Below are positions 8,949 through 15,900 of a stretch of DNA of 64,000 nucleotides, piece by piece. Origin of the DNA: Thermoanaerobaculum sp. (GTDB lineage: Bacteria; Acidobacteriota; Thermoanaerobaculia; Multivoradales; UBA5704); assembly GCA_021154885.1 (NCBI GenBank), contig JAJKHS010000022.1, positions 43,433 through 107,432 of the forward strand, written 5' to 3'. Each line of letters begins with the position of its first letter. The first letter of the stretch is position 1. Made by a program: the position numbers and the translations under genes. The notes under the pieces were generated by a model, which was not told the origin of the DNA, searched no databases, and saw nothing but the letters and a program-made list of their open reading frames with translations.

Positions 8949-8957
8949 TGCTACAAT
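8949..8957 (+). promoter_or_regulatory. Extended -10 promoter upstream of 9086 gene
   Basis: TGCTACAAT is an extended -10 (TG at 8949-8950, TACAAT at 8952-8957) followed by AGGGCGT. The same TGC-TANNNT-AGGGCGT arrangement precedes the ferredoxin gene at 26089-26097. No good -35 is seen. The gene start is about 130 nt downstream. Confidence 0.5.
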
Positions 8958-9085
8958 AGGGCGTCCGGGCCAGGCTGTCGCCTGTCGCCCGCTCCACCCG
9001 CACAAACTCGAACCGGGTCCTGGATTCCGCCCCATGGCGGCCGTGCGAGACCGCACGAGCCCCGCGACCCTGGAGGATCGCCGCA

Positions 9086-9637
9086 ATGGCAGCACGCAGA
9101 ATGATGAACCGCCTCTACTACTTCACCATCGAGGACGAGAGCATCCTCGCGGAGGCGTTTGCCCAATTGGACAAGGAGGTCTACGCCATCTCCTACAAGG
9201 TCAGCGGGACGGAGGACGTCTTCGTCACCACCAGCGAGACCAAGGACGCGATGGACCGCAACGACATCCCCTACAACCTCCTCGCCGAGGAGGATGGCGC
9301 CAGGATCTCCGTCTACCACTCGCCCCTCTCGCGCGAGGAGCTGGCGGACTACGAGGACGCCATCAAGGCCCTGGCCCTGGCCTACCGCGCCATCGCGGTC
9401 GCCTGCGTGGGGGTCAACGGCGAAGCCAACCTCGGCTTCGACCTCTCGGGAGGCGGCTCCAAGCCCTACACCTACTTCACCGCTCCCGCCGGCCACACCT
9501 TCATCTGGCGCCTGTTCCGGGAGCGCGAGGAGGCGGTGGAATTCCTCAGCCGGCTGACGGCCGGCGAGAAGAAGGCGGTCGAGTGGGCGGAGTCGATTCC
9601 CCTCAATTCGACCAGAGAGCTGAAGTCGTATCATTGA
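9086..9637 (+). CDS. Uncharacterized soluble protein
   Basis: 183 residues, ATG at 9086 with GGAGG 9 nt upstream. There is no signal peptide, membrane segment or catalytic motif that I recognise. The N-terminal half (NRLYYFTIEDESILAEAF) is predicted alpha/beta with many acidic residues. It is the first gene of a tight plus-strand run: its stop at 9637 lies about 25 nt before the proposed xseA start, so the genes are probably co-transcribed. A role linked to exonuclease VII is possible only by position. Confidence 0.75.
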   Translation: MAARRMMNRLYYFTIEDESILAEAFAQLDKEVYAISYKVSGTEDVFVTTSETKDAMDRNDIPYNLLAEEDGARISVYHSPLSREELADYEDAIKALALAYRAIAVACVGVNGEANLGFDLSGGGSKPYTYFTAPAGHTFIWRLFREREEAVEFLSRLTAGEKKAVEWAESIPLNSTRELKSYH

Positions 9638-9662
9638 GCGCCGGAGCGCCCGGGAGACCCGC

Positions 9663-11033
9663 CTGACCCTCTTCTCCTCGCTCGAGCCCACCTACAGCGT
9701 CTCCCAGCTCTGCGGTGAGGTGCGCGACTTCCTGGCGGAGGCCTTCTCCTCCGTCTGGGTGGTGGGCGAGGCGCAGCGGGTGCGCCCCAGCGCCCGTGGC
9801 CACGTCTACTTCGAGCTGGTGGAGAAGGGGGAGCGCGACGAGATCGTGGGCAAGCTCGACGCGGTCATCTGGAAGGGGGACTTCCTCAAGGTCCAGCGCC
9901 TCCTCGCCGCCTCCGAGCAGCGGCTGGTGGACGGCGTCCAGATCCGCTGCCGGGGGGGGCTCGACTTCTACGCTCCCTCGGGGCGCCTGCAGCTCTGCGT
10001 GCGCGAGGTGGACCCCGCCTTCACCCTCGGCCAGATGGAGCGGCGGCGGCGGGAGACCCTGGCGGCCCTGGCCGCCGCCGGCCTGCTGGAGCGCAACCAG
10101 GGGCTGGCCCTGTCCGACCTGCCGCTGTCGATCGCCCTCATCACCTCCGAGGGGAGCGCGGCCTATCACGACTTCCTCTCGGGGCTGGCGGAGAGCGGCT
10201 TCGGCTTCCGCGTCCTCTTCATCCATGCCGCCATGCAGGGGCGGGACGCCGAGCGCGAGGTCGTTTCGGCCCTGGCCTCGCTCGCCGGCCTGGCGATCGA
10301 CGCGGCCGTGCTGATCCGCGGCGGCGGCTCGCGCACCGACCTCGCGGCCTTCGACAGCCGGGCCATCGCCGAGGCGGTCGCCCGCGCGCCGTTCCCCGTG
10401 CTCACCGGGCTGGGGCACGAGATCGACCGCGCCATCGCCGACCTGGTGGCCCACACCGCCTTCAAGACCCCGACCAAGGTGGCCGAGTTCCTGGTGGAGC
10501 GCATGGCCCGGGCCGAGCAGATGCTGGCGGACCTGCGGCGCACTCTCCTGCGGGAGTCCCTGGAGCCCCTGCGCGCCGGCCGCGAGGCCCTGGGGCGTGC
10601 CGAGCGGGGCGTGAGCCTGGCCCGCATGCGCCTCGCGGCGGCCGGCTCGCGCATCGAGGAGCACGCCCGGGCCCTGGGCCGCCTGGGCCGCGGCGTCCTG
10701 CGTGACGCCGGGCGCCGGCAGGACGACGTGCGGAGCCGGCTCGCCGACCTGGCGCCTCGGCTCCTGAACGCGGCCGGGCGGGAGCGGGTCCGCCGCGGCG
10801 AGCGCATCGCCGCCGCCGCCCGCGGCCGGGTGCGGGAGACCGCCGCCACGCTGACCGGCATGGAGCGCCTCTGCCAGCAGCTCGCCCCGGAGCGCACCCT
10901 GGAACGGGGCTTCAGCCTGACCCGCGACGCTACGGGCAAAGCCGTCCGCCATCCCGGCCAGGTGCGGCCGGGAGACGTCGTCGCCACCCGGGTCGCCGGG
11001 GGAGAGTTCAAGAGCCGAGTGGAGGACCAATGA
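9663..11033 (+). CDS. xseA: Exodeoxyribonuclease VII large subunit
   Basis: The large subunit of exonuclease VII, which degrades single-stranded DNA together with XseB. The N-terminal OB fold begins YSVSQLCGEVRDFL and continues through VWVVGEAQRVRPSARGHVYF. The catalytic-core landmarks IALITSEGSAAYHDFL, LIRGGGSRTDLAAFD and TGLGHEIDRAIADLVAHTAFKTPTKVAEF are all present. The conserved YSVSQL segment lies upstream of the first GTG (9720), and the frame between the stop at 9621 and 9720 contains no ATG, GTG or TTG. CTG at 9663, preceded by GGGAG, is therefore the best start and gives 456 residues. The stop overlaps the xseB ATG by 4 nt. Confidence 0.93.
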   Translation: MTLFSSLEPTYSVSQLCGEVRDFLAEAFSSVWVVGEAQRVRPSARGHVYFELVEKGERDEIVGKLDAVIWKGDFLKVQRLLAASEQRLVDGVQIRCRGGLDFYAPSGRLQLCVREVDPAFTLGQMERRRRETLAALAAAGLLERNQGLALSDLPLSIALITSEGSAAYHDFLSGLAESGFGFRVLFIHAAMQGRDAEREVVSALASLAGLAIDAAVLIRGGGSRTDLAAFDSRAIAEAVARAPFPVLTGLGHEIDRAIADLVAHTAFKTPTKVAEFLVERMARAEQMLADLRRTLLRESLEPLRAGREALGRAERGVSLARMRLAAAGSRIEEHARALGRLGRGVLRDAGRRQDDVRSRLADLAPRLLNAAGRERVRRGERIAAAARGRVRETAATLTGMERLCQQLAPERTLERGFSLTRDATGKAVRHPGQVRPGDVVATRVAGGEFKSRVEDQ

Positions 11034-11284
11034 AGGAACCGAGCGAACCGAAAGTAAGCACCGCCGCGAACGGCGGCGAGACACCCTTAAGCTTCCGCGA
11101 GGCCATGGACGAGCTGGAAGGCATCCTCGAGCGCATCGAGGGCGAGGAGATCGACATCGACCAGCTCGCCGCCGAGCTGCGCCGCGCCGCCCAGCTCCTC
11201 GACCTCTGCCGCGGCAAGATCCGCAAGGCCGAGGTCGAGGTCACCCAGATCGTGCAGAGCCTGGAGGAGCCCGAGGAGGGGTGA
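11030..11284 (+). CDS. xseB: Exodeoxyribonuclease VII small subunit
   Basis: 84 residues forming the two-helix XseB fold (LSFREAMDELEGILERIE, then LLDLCRGKIRKAEVEV). It binds the XseA coiled coils and is required for the exonuclease VII complex. An ATGA overlap with xseA couples translation. The first 20 residues are extra and low-complexity. Length and order are typical. Confidence 0.92.
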   Translation: MKEPSEPKVSTAANGGETPLSFREAMDELEGILERIEGEEIDIDQLAAELRRAAQLLDLCRGKIRKAEVEVTQIVQSLEEPEEG

Positions 11285-11294
11285 GGACGACGAG

Positions 11295-11535
11295 AATGCT
11301 GGACGCGCACATTGAAATCACACCCGGAGTCACCGGCGGCCAGCCTTGGATCGCCGGGCGGCGCATCACCGTGCAGCCAATCCCCGACGAGGCCAAGCTG
11401 CTCATCATCGGGGAGGGAGGGGCACGCCCGCGGGACAAGGGTGCGCGCTTGCGCATCAGCGAACCCGGTGCAGAGATCCGCGAGCCCTGTGTAGGGCCTC
11501 GCGAAGCCCGGTCCGGGCTTCACGAATTCTCGTAA
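11295..11535 (+). pseudogene. Remnant of a DUF433 antitoxin-like gene
   Basis: The first 28 residues (LDAHIEITPGVTGGQPWIAG, then RRITVQ) match the start of DUF433 proteins, which are often antitoxins. The usual helical second half, with its ALAYY-type helix, is missing. After TVQ a short unrelated tail runs into the 21-bp repeat array. A GTG at 11281 overlaps the xseB stop and may still allow translation. I call it a truncated relic; a functional mini-protein cannot be excluded. Confidence 0.6.
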
Positions 11536-11684
11536 CGGCCTCGCGAAGCCTGGTCCGGGCCTCACGAATTCTCGTAACGGCCTCGCGAGTTTTGCTCGGG
11601 GCCTCGCGAAGCCCCGTCCGGGAATGGCGAGCCCCGGTCCGGGGATGGCGAGCCCTTACACAGGTTTCCCGAGTCTCTACACAG
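11454..11684. repeat. Tandem array of about eleven 21-bp units
   Basis: Units of 21 bp follow head to tail. The clearest are at 11496, 11517, 11538, 11559, 11580, 11601 and 11622. Two alternating types are seen, one reading GCCTCGCGAAGCCCGGTCCG plus G, the other GCTTCACGAATTCTCGTAAC plus G. Units before 11496 and after 11643 are more diverged. Because 21 is a multiple of three, every frame stays open through much of the array, but no frame has a start or composition that supports a protein. It begins inside the DUF433 remnant and ends about 100 bp before the next promoter. Confidence 0.85.
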
Positions 11685-11787
11685 GGCCGGCGGGGCGGAC
11701 CACGCGGCGGAGAGCGCAGGGACCGGTGCCGGGGTGCGAGGGGCTCAGACCTCGGTGCAGACCCCTTGGAGCGAGGTCCCGACCGCG
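11685..11787. other. Non-coding spacer between repeat array and promoter
   Basis: About 100 bp of GC-rich sequence with no gene, hairpin or repeat that I can support. It separates the 21-bp array from the 11788-11815 promoter. Confidence 0.4.
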
Positions 11788-11815
11788 TTGAGATCGGCGC
11801 CGGAGACGCTATACT
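11788..11815 (+). promoter_or_regulatory. Sigma-70-type promoter for secreted protein gene
   Basis: TTGAGA (11788-11793) and TATACT (11810-11815) with 16-bp spacing, the best -35/-10 pair in the window. The start codon at 11889 is about 70 nt downstream, and GGAGG lies just before it. Confidence 0.7.
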
Positions 11816-11888
11816 ATTCGCTTCAACTGAGAGCGGTCCGCCAGCGGCTTCCTTCTCTCGCTACTTCAACCACACTGGAGGTTGACGC

Positions 11889-12932
11889 ATGAATCGAGTC
11901 CTCGTCTCCTGTCTGCTCGTGGCCGGGCTGGTCGCGGGTGGTGCCGCGTACGCCGGCAGAACGTCCATCCCGGACCGCCTGACGGCGGGCCGCGCGAACC
12001 AGACGGTGAGCCTGCCGGGCCTCGTCTCCGACACCTCGCGCACGACCGACCTCAACCTCGTCAACCTCGCCGGCTCGGCCGCGACGTGCACTGTCAGCCT
12101 GGTGGACGCCGACGGCGCGGCGATCGGCGAGGCGGCGACGGTGGCGCTGCAGCCGCGCTCGCAGCGTTCTCTCGCCGACGTCTTCAGCCGGCTGGGCGCG
12201 AGCGGCGTCTCCGAGGCGCAGGCCGCAGTGAGCTGCACGCGGGAGTTCTATGCCTGGGCCGTGATCCCCGACCGCGCCACGGGCCGGGCGTCCGTGGTCA
12301 AGCCCGTGGCGGCCGAGGCGGTCGCGGACAAGCGCGGCGGCAACAGCGACGGCAAGCCCTGCGGCACGGGCATCCTCTGCTTCGAGCGCAAGGGCGTCGT
12401 CCACCGGCCGACGCCGGAGGAGCCGGTCAAGCGGCTGGCCTTCGCCGTGCCGCCGGGGACCTACAAGCGGGTGAAGATGGGGCTCGACGTCACCGTCGGT
12501 CCCTGGTTCACGGGCCAGCCGGACGGCAAGCACCTCATCTACTGGTTCGTGCTCAACAAGAACTTCGACATGCTGGGGATGCTCTACTTCCGGGGACCCG
12601 ACTCCTACACCGCGCTCGCCCGCTATGGCATCCACCTGCTCCACCCGGACAAGCTCAAGCTGGTGAAGCCGTTCCAGGCCGTCCCGGGCCACACCTACCG
12701 CTGCGAGAACGACCTCGACATGGCCGGTGGCACGATCACCATCACCGTCACCGACCGGGGGACCGGCCAGGTCACCAAGCTGGTCGGCGCGGCCAACGTC
12801 AGTCAGCTCACGACCAAGGCGAAGGACAAGTTCCTGATCGACATGGCCTTCCCCGAGGACGTGAACCCGGACGAGGTCCCGGGCTACGGCTGGACGTACG
12901 CGAACGTGCAGATCCAGGCCTACACCCGGTAG
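11889..12932 (+). CDS. Secreted protein of unknown function
   Basis: 347 residues, ATG at 11889 with GGAGG about 7 nt upstream. A clear signal peptide (about 1-22, ending AAYAG) implies export. Residues of about 35-135 form a beta-rich region on adhesion/chaperone-like lines (TDLNLVNLAGSAATCTVSLV). A second region (about 170-347) contains GLDVTVGPWFTGQPDGKHLIYWF and four cysteines in the whole protein that could form disulfides. I do not recognise the family. It has its own promoter and is followed by a hairpin terminator. Confidence 0.8.
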   Translation: MNRVLVSCLLVAGLVAGGAAYAGRTSIPDRLTAGRANQTVSLPGLVSDTSRTTDLNLVNLAGSAATCTVSLVDADGAAIGEAATVALQPRSQRSLADVFSRLGASGVSEAQAAVSCTREFYAWAVIPDRATGRASVVKPVAAEAVADKRGGNSDGKPCGTGILCFERKGVVHRPTPEEPVKRLAFAVPPGTYKRVKMGLDVTVGPWFTGQPDGKHLIYWFVLNKNFDMLGMLYFRGPDSYTALARYGIHLLHPDKLKLVKPFQAVPGHTYRCENDLDMAGGTITITVTDRGTGQVTKLVGAANVSQLTTKAKDKFLIDMAFPEDVNPDEVPGYGWTYANVQIQAYTR

Positions 12933-12949
12933 GTGCTCACCATCCCAGC

Positions 12950-12974
12950 CCTCCTCTCCCCTGGGGAGAGGAGG
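12950..12974. terminator. Terminator-like hairpin after the secreted-protein gene
   Basis: A perfect 12-bp stem with a 1-nt centre (CCTCCTCTCCCC and its complement) lies 18 bp after the stop and is followed by GGAAAA. There is no T-run on the plus strand, so termination efficiency is uncertain. It also lies just past the 3' end of the convergent BON gene. Confidence 0.55.
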
Positions 12975-13001
12975 GGAAAAGCAGGAATTACCGGCCGGGA
13001 T

Positions 13002-13736
13002 CTACAAAACCGCCGGATCGAGCTGGCCCTCGTTCCGCCCCTTGCCCCGGCGGATGCGGCTCGCCAGCCGTCCGGGACCGGCGTTGCTCACCCCGCGGGC
13101 CAGCAGGCCGAGCCCCACGGTGCGCAGGGCGATCCCCAGCGGTCCCTTCTTCTTGAAGCCCGCCACCGCCAGGGCGCCGCCGGCCGTGCCCGCCAGCACG
13201 CGGGTGCCGGTGGGAACCCATCGCCGGTGCGCGAACCGTGACGCCGCGGCGCCGTCCGCCTGGAACGCGGGGTGGTCCTCGGAGCGCTCGTGGAGGTCGA
13301 ACCGGCACTCCACGTCCCGCACGCCCTTGACCGAGCGCACGGCGTCCAGCAGGCGATCCGCCTCCAGGGCGAGCACCGGGCCGCTGAGGGTCACCCGGCC
13401 GTCCTCGGCCGTCACCTCCAGGGCCGATGGGTGAGAGATGGCGTGGCCCAGCTTGGAGCGCACCCGGTTGCACAGCACCTGGTCGTCGACCCGGACGTCC
13501 TCGCCCTGGCGTAGCCTGGACCCGACCTGGGCCACCAGGCCCTTGGTGCGGTTGCCGAGGTCGCGGGAGGTCTTCTTCACGGCGTCGCCCCCCTTGTTGA
13601 GAGCGCTCACGGCCTTGTCCCTGGCCACGGCGCGGCGGCGGCGTCCGCCCTGCGGATCGAGGAGATACATGAGGCCGGCGCCCAGCCCGGCCCCAGCGCC
13701 GGCGCTCCCCATGAGAGTCCACGTCTGTCTGTCCAT
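13002..13736 (-). CDS. BON-domain protein with N-terminal glycine zipper/YtxH-like segment
   Basis: 244 residues. AAGGAGG 4 nt before the ATG at 13736 fixes the start. Residues of about 8-30 are a Gly/Ala-rich membrane-associating stretch (GSAGAGAGLGAGLMYLLDPQ), followed by basic residues. Residues of about 83-150 are a BON domain (DDQVLCNRVRSKLG, then EVTAEDGRVTLSGPVL), a phospholipid- or protein-binding module common in envelope stress proteins. A second hydrophobic Gly/Ala stretch follows near 177-215. An envelope-associated role is inferred. Confidence 0.85.
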   Translation of the reverse strand: MDRQTWTLMGSAGAGAGLGAGLMYLLDPQGGRRRRAVARDKAVSALNKGGDAVKKTSRDLGNRTKGLVAQVGSRLRQGEDVRVDDQVLCNRVRSKLGHAISHPSALEVTAEDGRVTLSGPVLALEADRLLDAVRSVKGVRDVECRFDLHERSEDHPAFQADGAAASRFAHRRWVPTGTRVLAGTAGGALAVAGFKKKGPLGIALRTVGLGLLARGVSNAGPGRLASRIRRGKGRNEGQLDPAVL

Positions 13737-13824
13737 ACTGCCTCCTTCCGTCGGTCAAGAAAATCACGGGGATCGCTCCCCGCAAACCCTTGGGACCTGC
13801 AAGCGATGTACCGGTGAGATTCAA

Positions 13825-13830
13825 TAGACT
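13825..13830 (+). promoter_or_regulatory. -10 box for dipeptidase gene
   Basis: TAGACT ends 7 nt before the ATG at 13838, with no Shine-Dalgarno between. This predicts a leaderless message. Confidence 0.45.
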
Positions 13831-13837
13831 ACCCGGC

Positions 13838-14929
13838 ATGCCCCTGCACCAGGACACCCTCGTCATCGATGCCCATACCGACGTTCCCACCCGGCTCTGG
13901 GAGAGCCCGGCGGACCTCTCGCAGCACCTGACCGACCGCCACGTCGACCTCCCGCGTCTGCGGCAGGGCGGGGTGAGCGCCCTCGTCTTCGCCCTGTACG
14001 TCCCGGCCGAGCTCGACCCGCAGCGGGGGTGGGAGCACGCCAAGGCGCTCCACGAGGTTTCCGAGCGGGCCCTGATCCCGGGCCAGCTCGTCCAGGTGGC
14101 CACGGCGGACGACCTCCAGCGCTCCGCCCGGCGGGGCGAGGTGGCCGTCCTCTTCGGCCTGGAGAACGGCCGCCCCCTGACCGTGACCGGGGCCCTCGAC
14201 CACTGCGCCAGGATCGGCGTCCGCTACGTCACCCTAACCCACTGGGCGAGCCACGAGTGGTGCGACGCCTCGACCGGCAAGCCCCTCCACGACGGCCTCT
14301 CCGCCGAGGGGGAGGGGATCGTCCGCCAGATGAACCGCCTGGGTATTCTGGCGGACGTCTCCCACGTCTCCGATGCCGCCGTCCTCCACACTCTGGACGT
14401 CGCCACGGCCCCGGTGATCGCCAGCCACAGCTCCGCCCGCGCCCTCTGCGACCACCCGCGCAACCTCCCCGACCCCCTCATCCGGGAGATCGCCCGCAAG
14501 GGGGGGCTGGTGATGGCCAACTCCTACCCCGGCTTCGTCGATCCCGAAGCCTCCAAGGCCGACGCCGCGCGCGGCAAAGAGCTCCGGCCGATCCTGGAGG
14601 AGACCCTGGAGGAGTACCTCCGTAACCCCGGCAAGCTCTGGCAGGAGAGAGAGCGCCTCTTCCAGGACCATCCCCTCCCCAAGGTCCCGCTCTCCGCCTA
14701 CGTGAACCACCTCATCCACCTCCTCGAAATCGGCGGAGAAGAGCACACCGGCATCGGCACCGACTTCGACGGCATCCCCGACGTCCTCGAGGGCTTTGAA
14801 GATCCCTCCAAGTTTCCCGACCTCACGGCGGCGCTGCTGGACCGGGGAGTGGACCGGGGCGGGGTGCGGTTGATCCTGGGAGGAAATTTCCTGCGGGTGC
14901 TGCGGGAGGGGGAGCGGCGGGCGGGGTAG
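13838..14929 (+). CDS. Membrane-type dipeptidase, peptidase family M19
   Basis: 363 residues. The M19 (renal dipeptidase) binuclear zinc site is visible: H13 and D15 in DAHTD, the bridging glutamate E109 in FGLENGRPL, and two later histidines near SHVSD and SHSSARAL, plus the family motif GTDFDG. It hydrolyses dipeptides, in some members D-residues or cell-wall dipeptides. No signal peptide is present, so it is probably cytoplasmic. The ATG at 13838 begins just before the first catalytic strand. A GTG further upstream is less likely, given the -10 box at 13825. Confidence 0.93.
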   Translation: MPLHQDTLVIDAHTDVPTRLWESPADLSQHLTDRHVDLPRLRQGGVSALVFALYVPAELDPQRGWEHAKALHEVSERALIPGQLVQVATADDLQRSARRGEVAVLFGLENGRPLTVTGALDHCARIGVRYVTLTHWASHEWCDASTGKPLHDGLSAEGEGIVRQMNRLGILADVSHVSDAAVLHTLDVATAPVIASHSSARALCDHPRNLPDPLIREIARKGGLVMANSYPGFVDPEASKADAARGKELRPILEETLEEYLRNPGKLWQERERLFQDHPLPKVPLSAYVNHLIHLLEIGGEEHTGIGTDFDGIPDVLEGFEDPSKFPDLTAALLDRGVDRGGVRLILGGNFLRVLREGERRAG

Positions 14930-14942
14930 GAGCTTGAAACGA

Positions 14943-14948
14943 TACAAT
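14943..14948 (+). promoter_or_regulatory. -10 box for AbiEii-type gene pair
   Basis: TACAAT lies 20 nt before the ATG at 14969. A leader of about 14 nt is expected. Confidence 0.45.
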
Positions 14949-14968
14949 GCGCTGGTGAGCCCCAACCC

Positions 14969-15628
14969 ATGCTTATCCCACGCCTCGACATCCTCCCTGC
15001 CTCCCAGCGCCGGCTCTGGGACGAGTTGGGCGTGATTCCGGCGGGGTTCGTCCTCTACGGAGGAACCGCCCTGGCTCTGCGGCTGGGACACCGGCCGTCC
15101 GAGGACTTCGACTTTTTCTCCAATCTGGATTTTCGCCCGGATGACCTGGAGCGGCAGGTCCCATTTCTCGAAGGGACACAGAGAGCCCAGTCGTCACCGA
15201 ACACTCTGGTCTCGATGGTCGAGAAAGGGGGACCGGTCAAGGTCTCGTTCTTCGGAGGCTTGACCTTGCGGCGCGTCCGCGATCCGGAGCGGGTGGTGGG
15301 ACCTGGCTTCCCTGTGGCATCCCTCCTGGATCTCGCGGCCACCAAGGTCAAGGTGGTCCAGGACCGCGCGGAGGCGAAAGACTATCTGGACCTTGGCCGG
15401 CTTTTCGAAGAGGGAATCGATCTCGCCGAGGCCCTTGCGGCCGCCCGGGCGGTTTATGGCCAAGTCTTCAATCCTCTGCTGAGCCTGAAGGCCCTTACCT
15501 ACTTCGACGACGGAGACCTTCCGACTGTGCCGAAAAGTCTCCAGTCGAAGTTGACCCAAGCTGTCCGGGAAGTTGACTCCGACAGGCTCCCCATGCTTGG
15601 TGCTCTTCCGGGAGGGCTGCAGGCGTGA
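14969..15628 (+). CDS. AbiEii/AbiGii-type nucleotidyltransferase (toxin-like)
   Basis: 219 residues. The nucleotidyltransferase core is clear: YGGTALALRLGHRPSEDFDFF with the GG at 31-32 and the DxD metal-binding pair D46/D48. A helical region with VASLLDLAATKVKVVQDRAEAKDYLDL follows, typical of AbiEii proteins. Family members act as toxins in AbiE-like type IV systems and some (MenT) add nucleotides to tRNA. The partner is not the usual upstream AbiEi; instead a small ORF overlaps its stop. Toxin activity is inferred. Confidence 0.88.
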   Translation: MLIPRLDILPASQRRLWDELGVIPAGFVLYGGTALALRLGHRPSEDFDFFSNLDFRPDDLERQVPFLEGTQRAQSSPNTLVSMVEKGGPVKVSFFGGLTLRRVRDPERVVGPGFPVASLLDLAATKVKVVQDRAEAKDYLDLGRLFEEGIDLAEALAAARAVYGQVFNPLLSLKALTYFDDGDLPTVPKSLQSKLTQAVREVDSDRLPMLGALPGGLQA

Positions 15629-15900
15629 CCGATCTGGAACAAGTCGCCAAACGTCTTTTCTGGTGGAAGTCGCCTGCCGAAGCCCTGGCGGACTCGAACC
15701 GCTTTCTCGCCCAGGTGATGACGTATGGGACGATCGAGGACCTTGCCGTCGTGCGGCGCCATTTCCCCGACAGCGCCCTGCGGGACGTCCTGGCCAATCC
15801 TCCCGCCGGCGTCTTCGATCCCCGTTCCTGGAGCTACTGGCACGTGCGGTTTGGTCTCCAGCCGCCCTTGGAGCTACCGAAGCGGCGATTCCCTGCTTGA
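15625..15900 (+). CDS. Small partner protein of the nucleotidyltransferase (DUF6922-like)
   Basis: 91 residues. The GTG at 15625 overlaps the stop of the nucleotidyltransferase gene (GTGA), so the two are translationally coupled. The sequence (AKRLFWWKSPAEALADSNRF, VMTYGTIEDLAVVRRHFP, WSYWHVRFGL) resembles short helical proteins often encoded next to AbiEii-type enzymes. It is a candidate antitoxin, although here it follows the toxin rather than preceding it. Its 3' end overlaps the convergent membrane-protein gene by 27 bp. Confidence 0.72.
   Translation: MTDLEQVAKRLFWWKSPAEALADSNRFLAQVMTYGTIEDLAVVRRHFPDSALRDVLANPPAGVFDPRSWSYWHVRFGLQPPLELPKRRFPA

Noticed and set aside
9720..11033. GTG at 9720 as the xseA start
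   Set aside because: It would remove the conserved YSVSQL segment of the OB fold.
11346..11885. Repeat protein encoded by the 21-bp array (ASRSPVR-type heptads)
   Set aside because: All frames are open because 21 is divisible by three; no ribosome site, and the frame begins inside the DUF433 remnant and runs into the next promoter.
12950..12974. REP-type mobile element
   Set aside because: The palindrome is short and sits right after a stop codon, so a terminator-like role is simpler.
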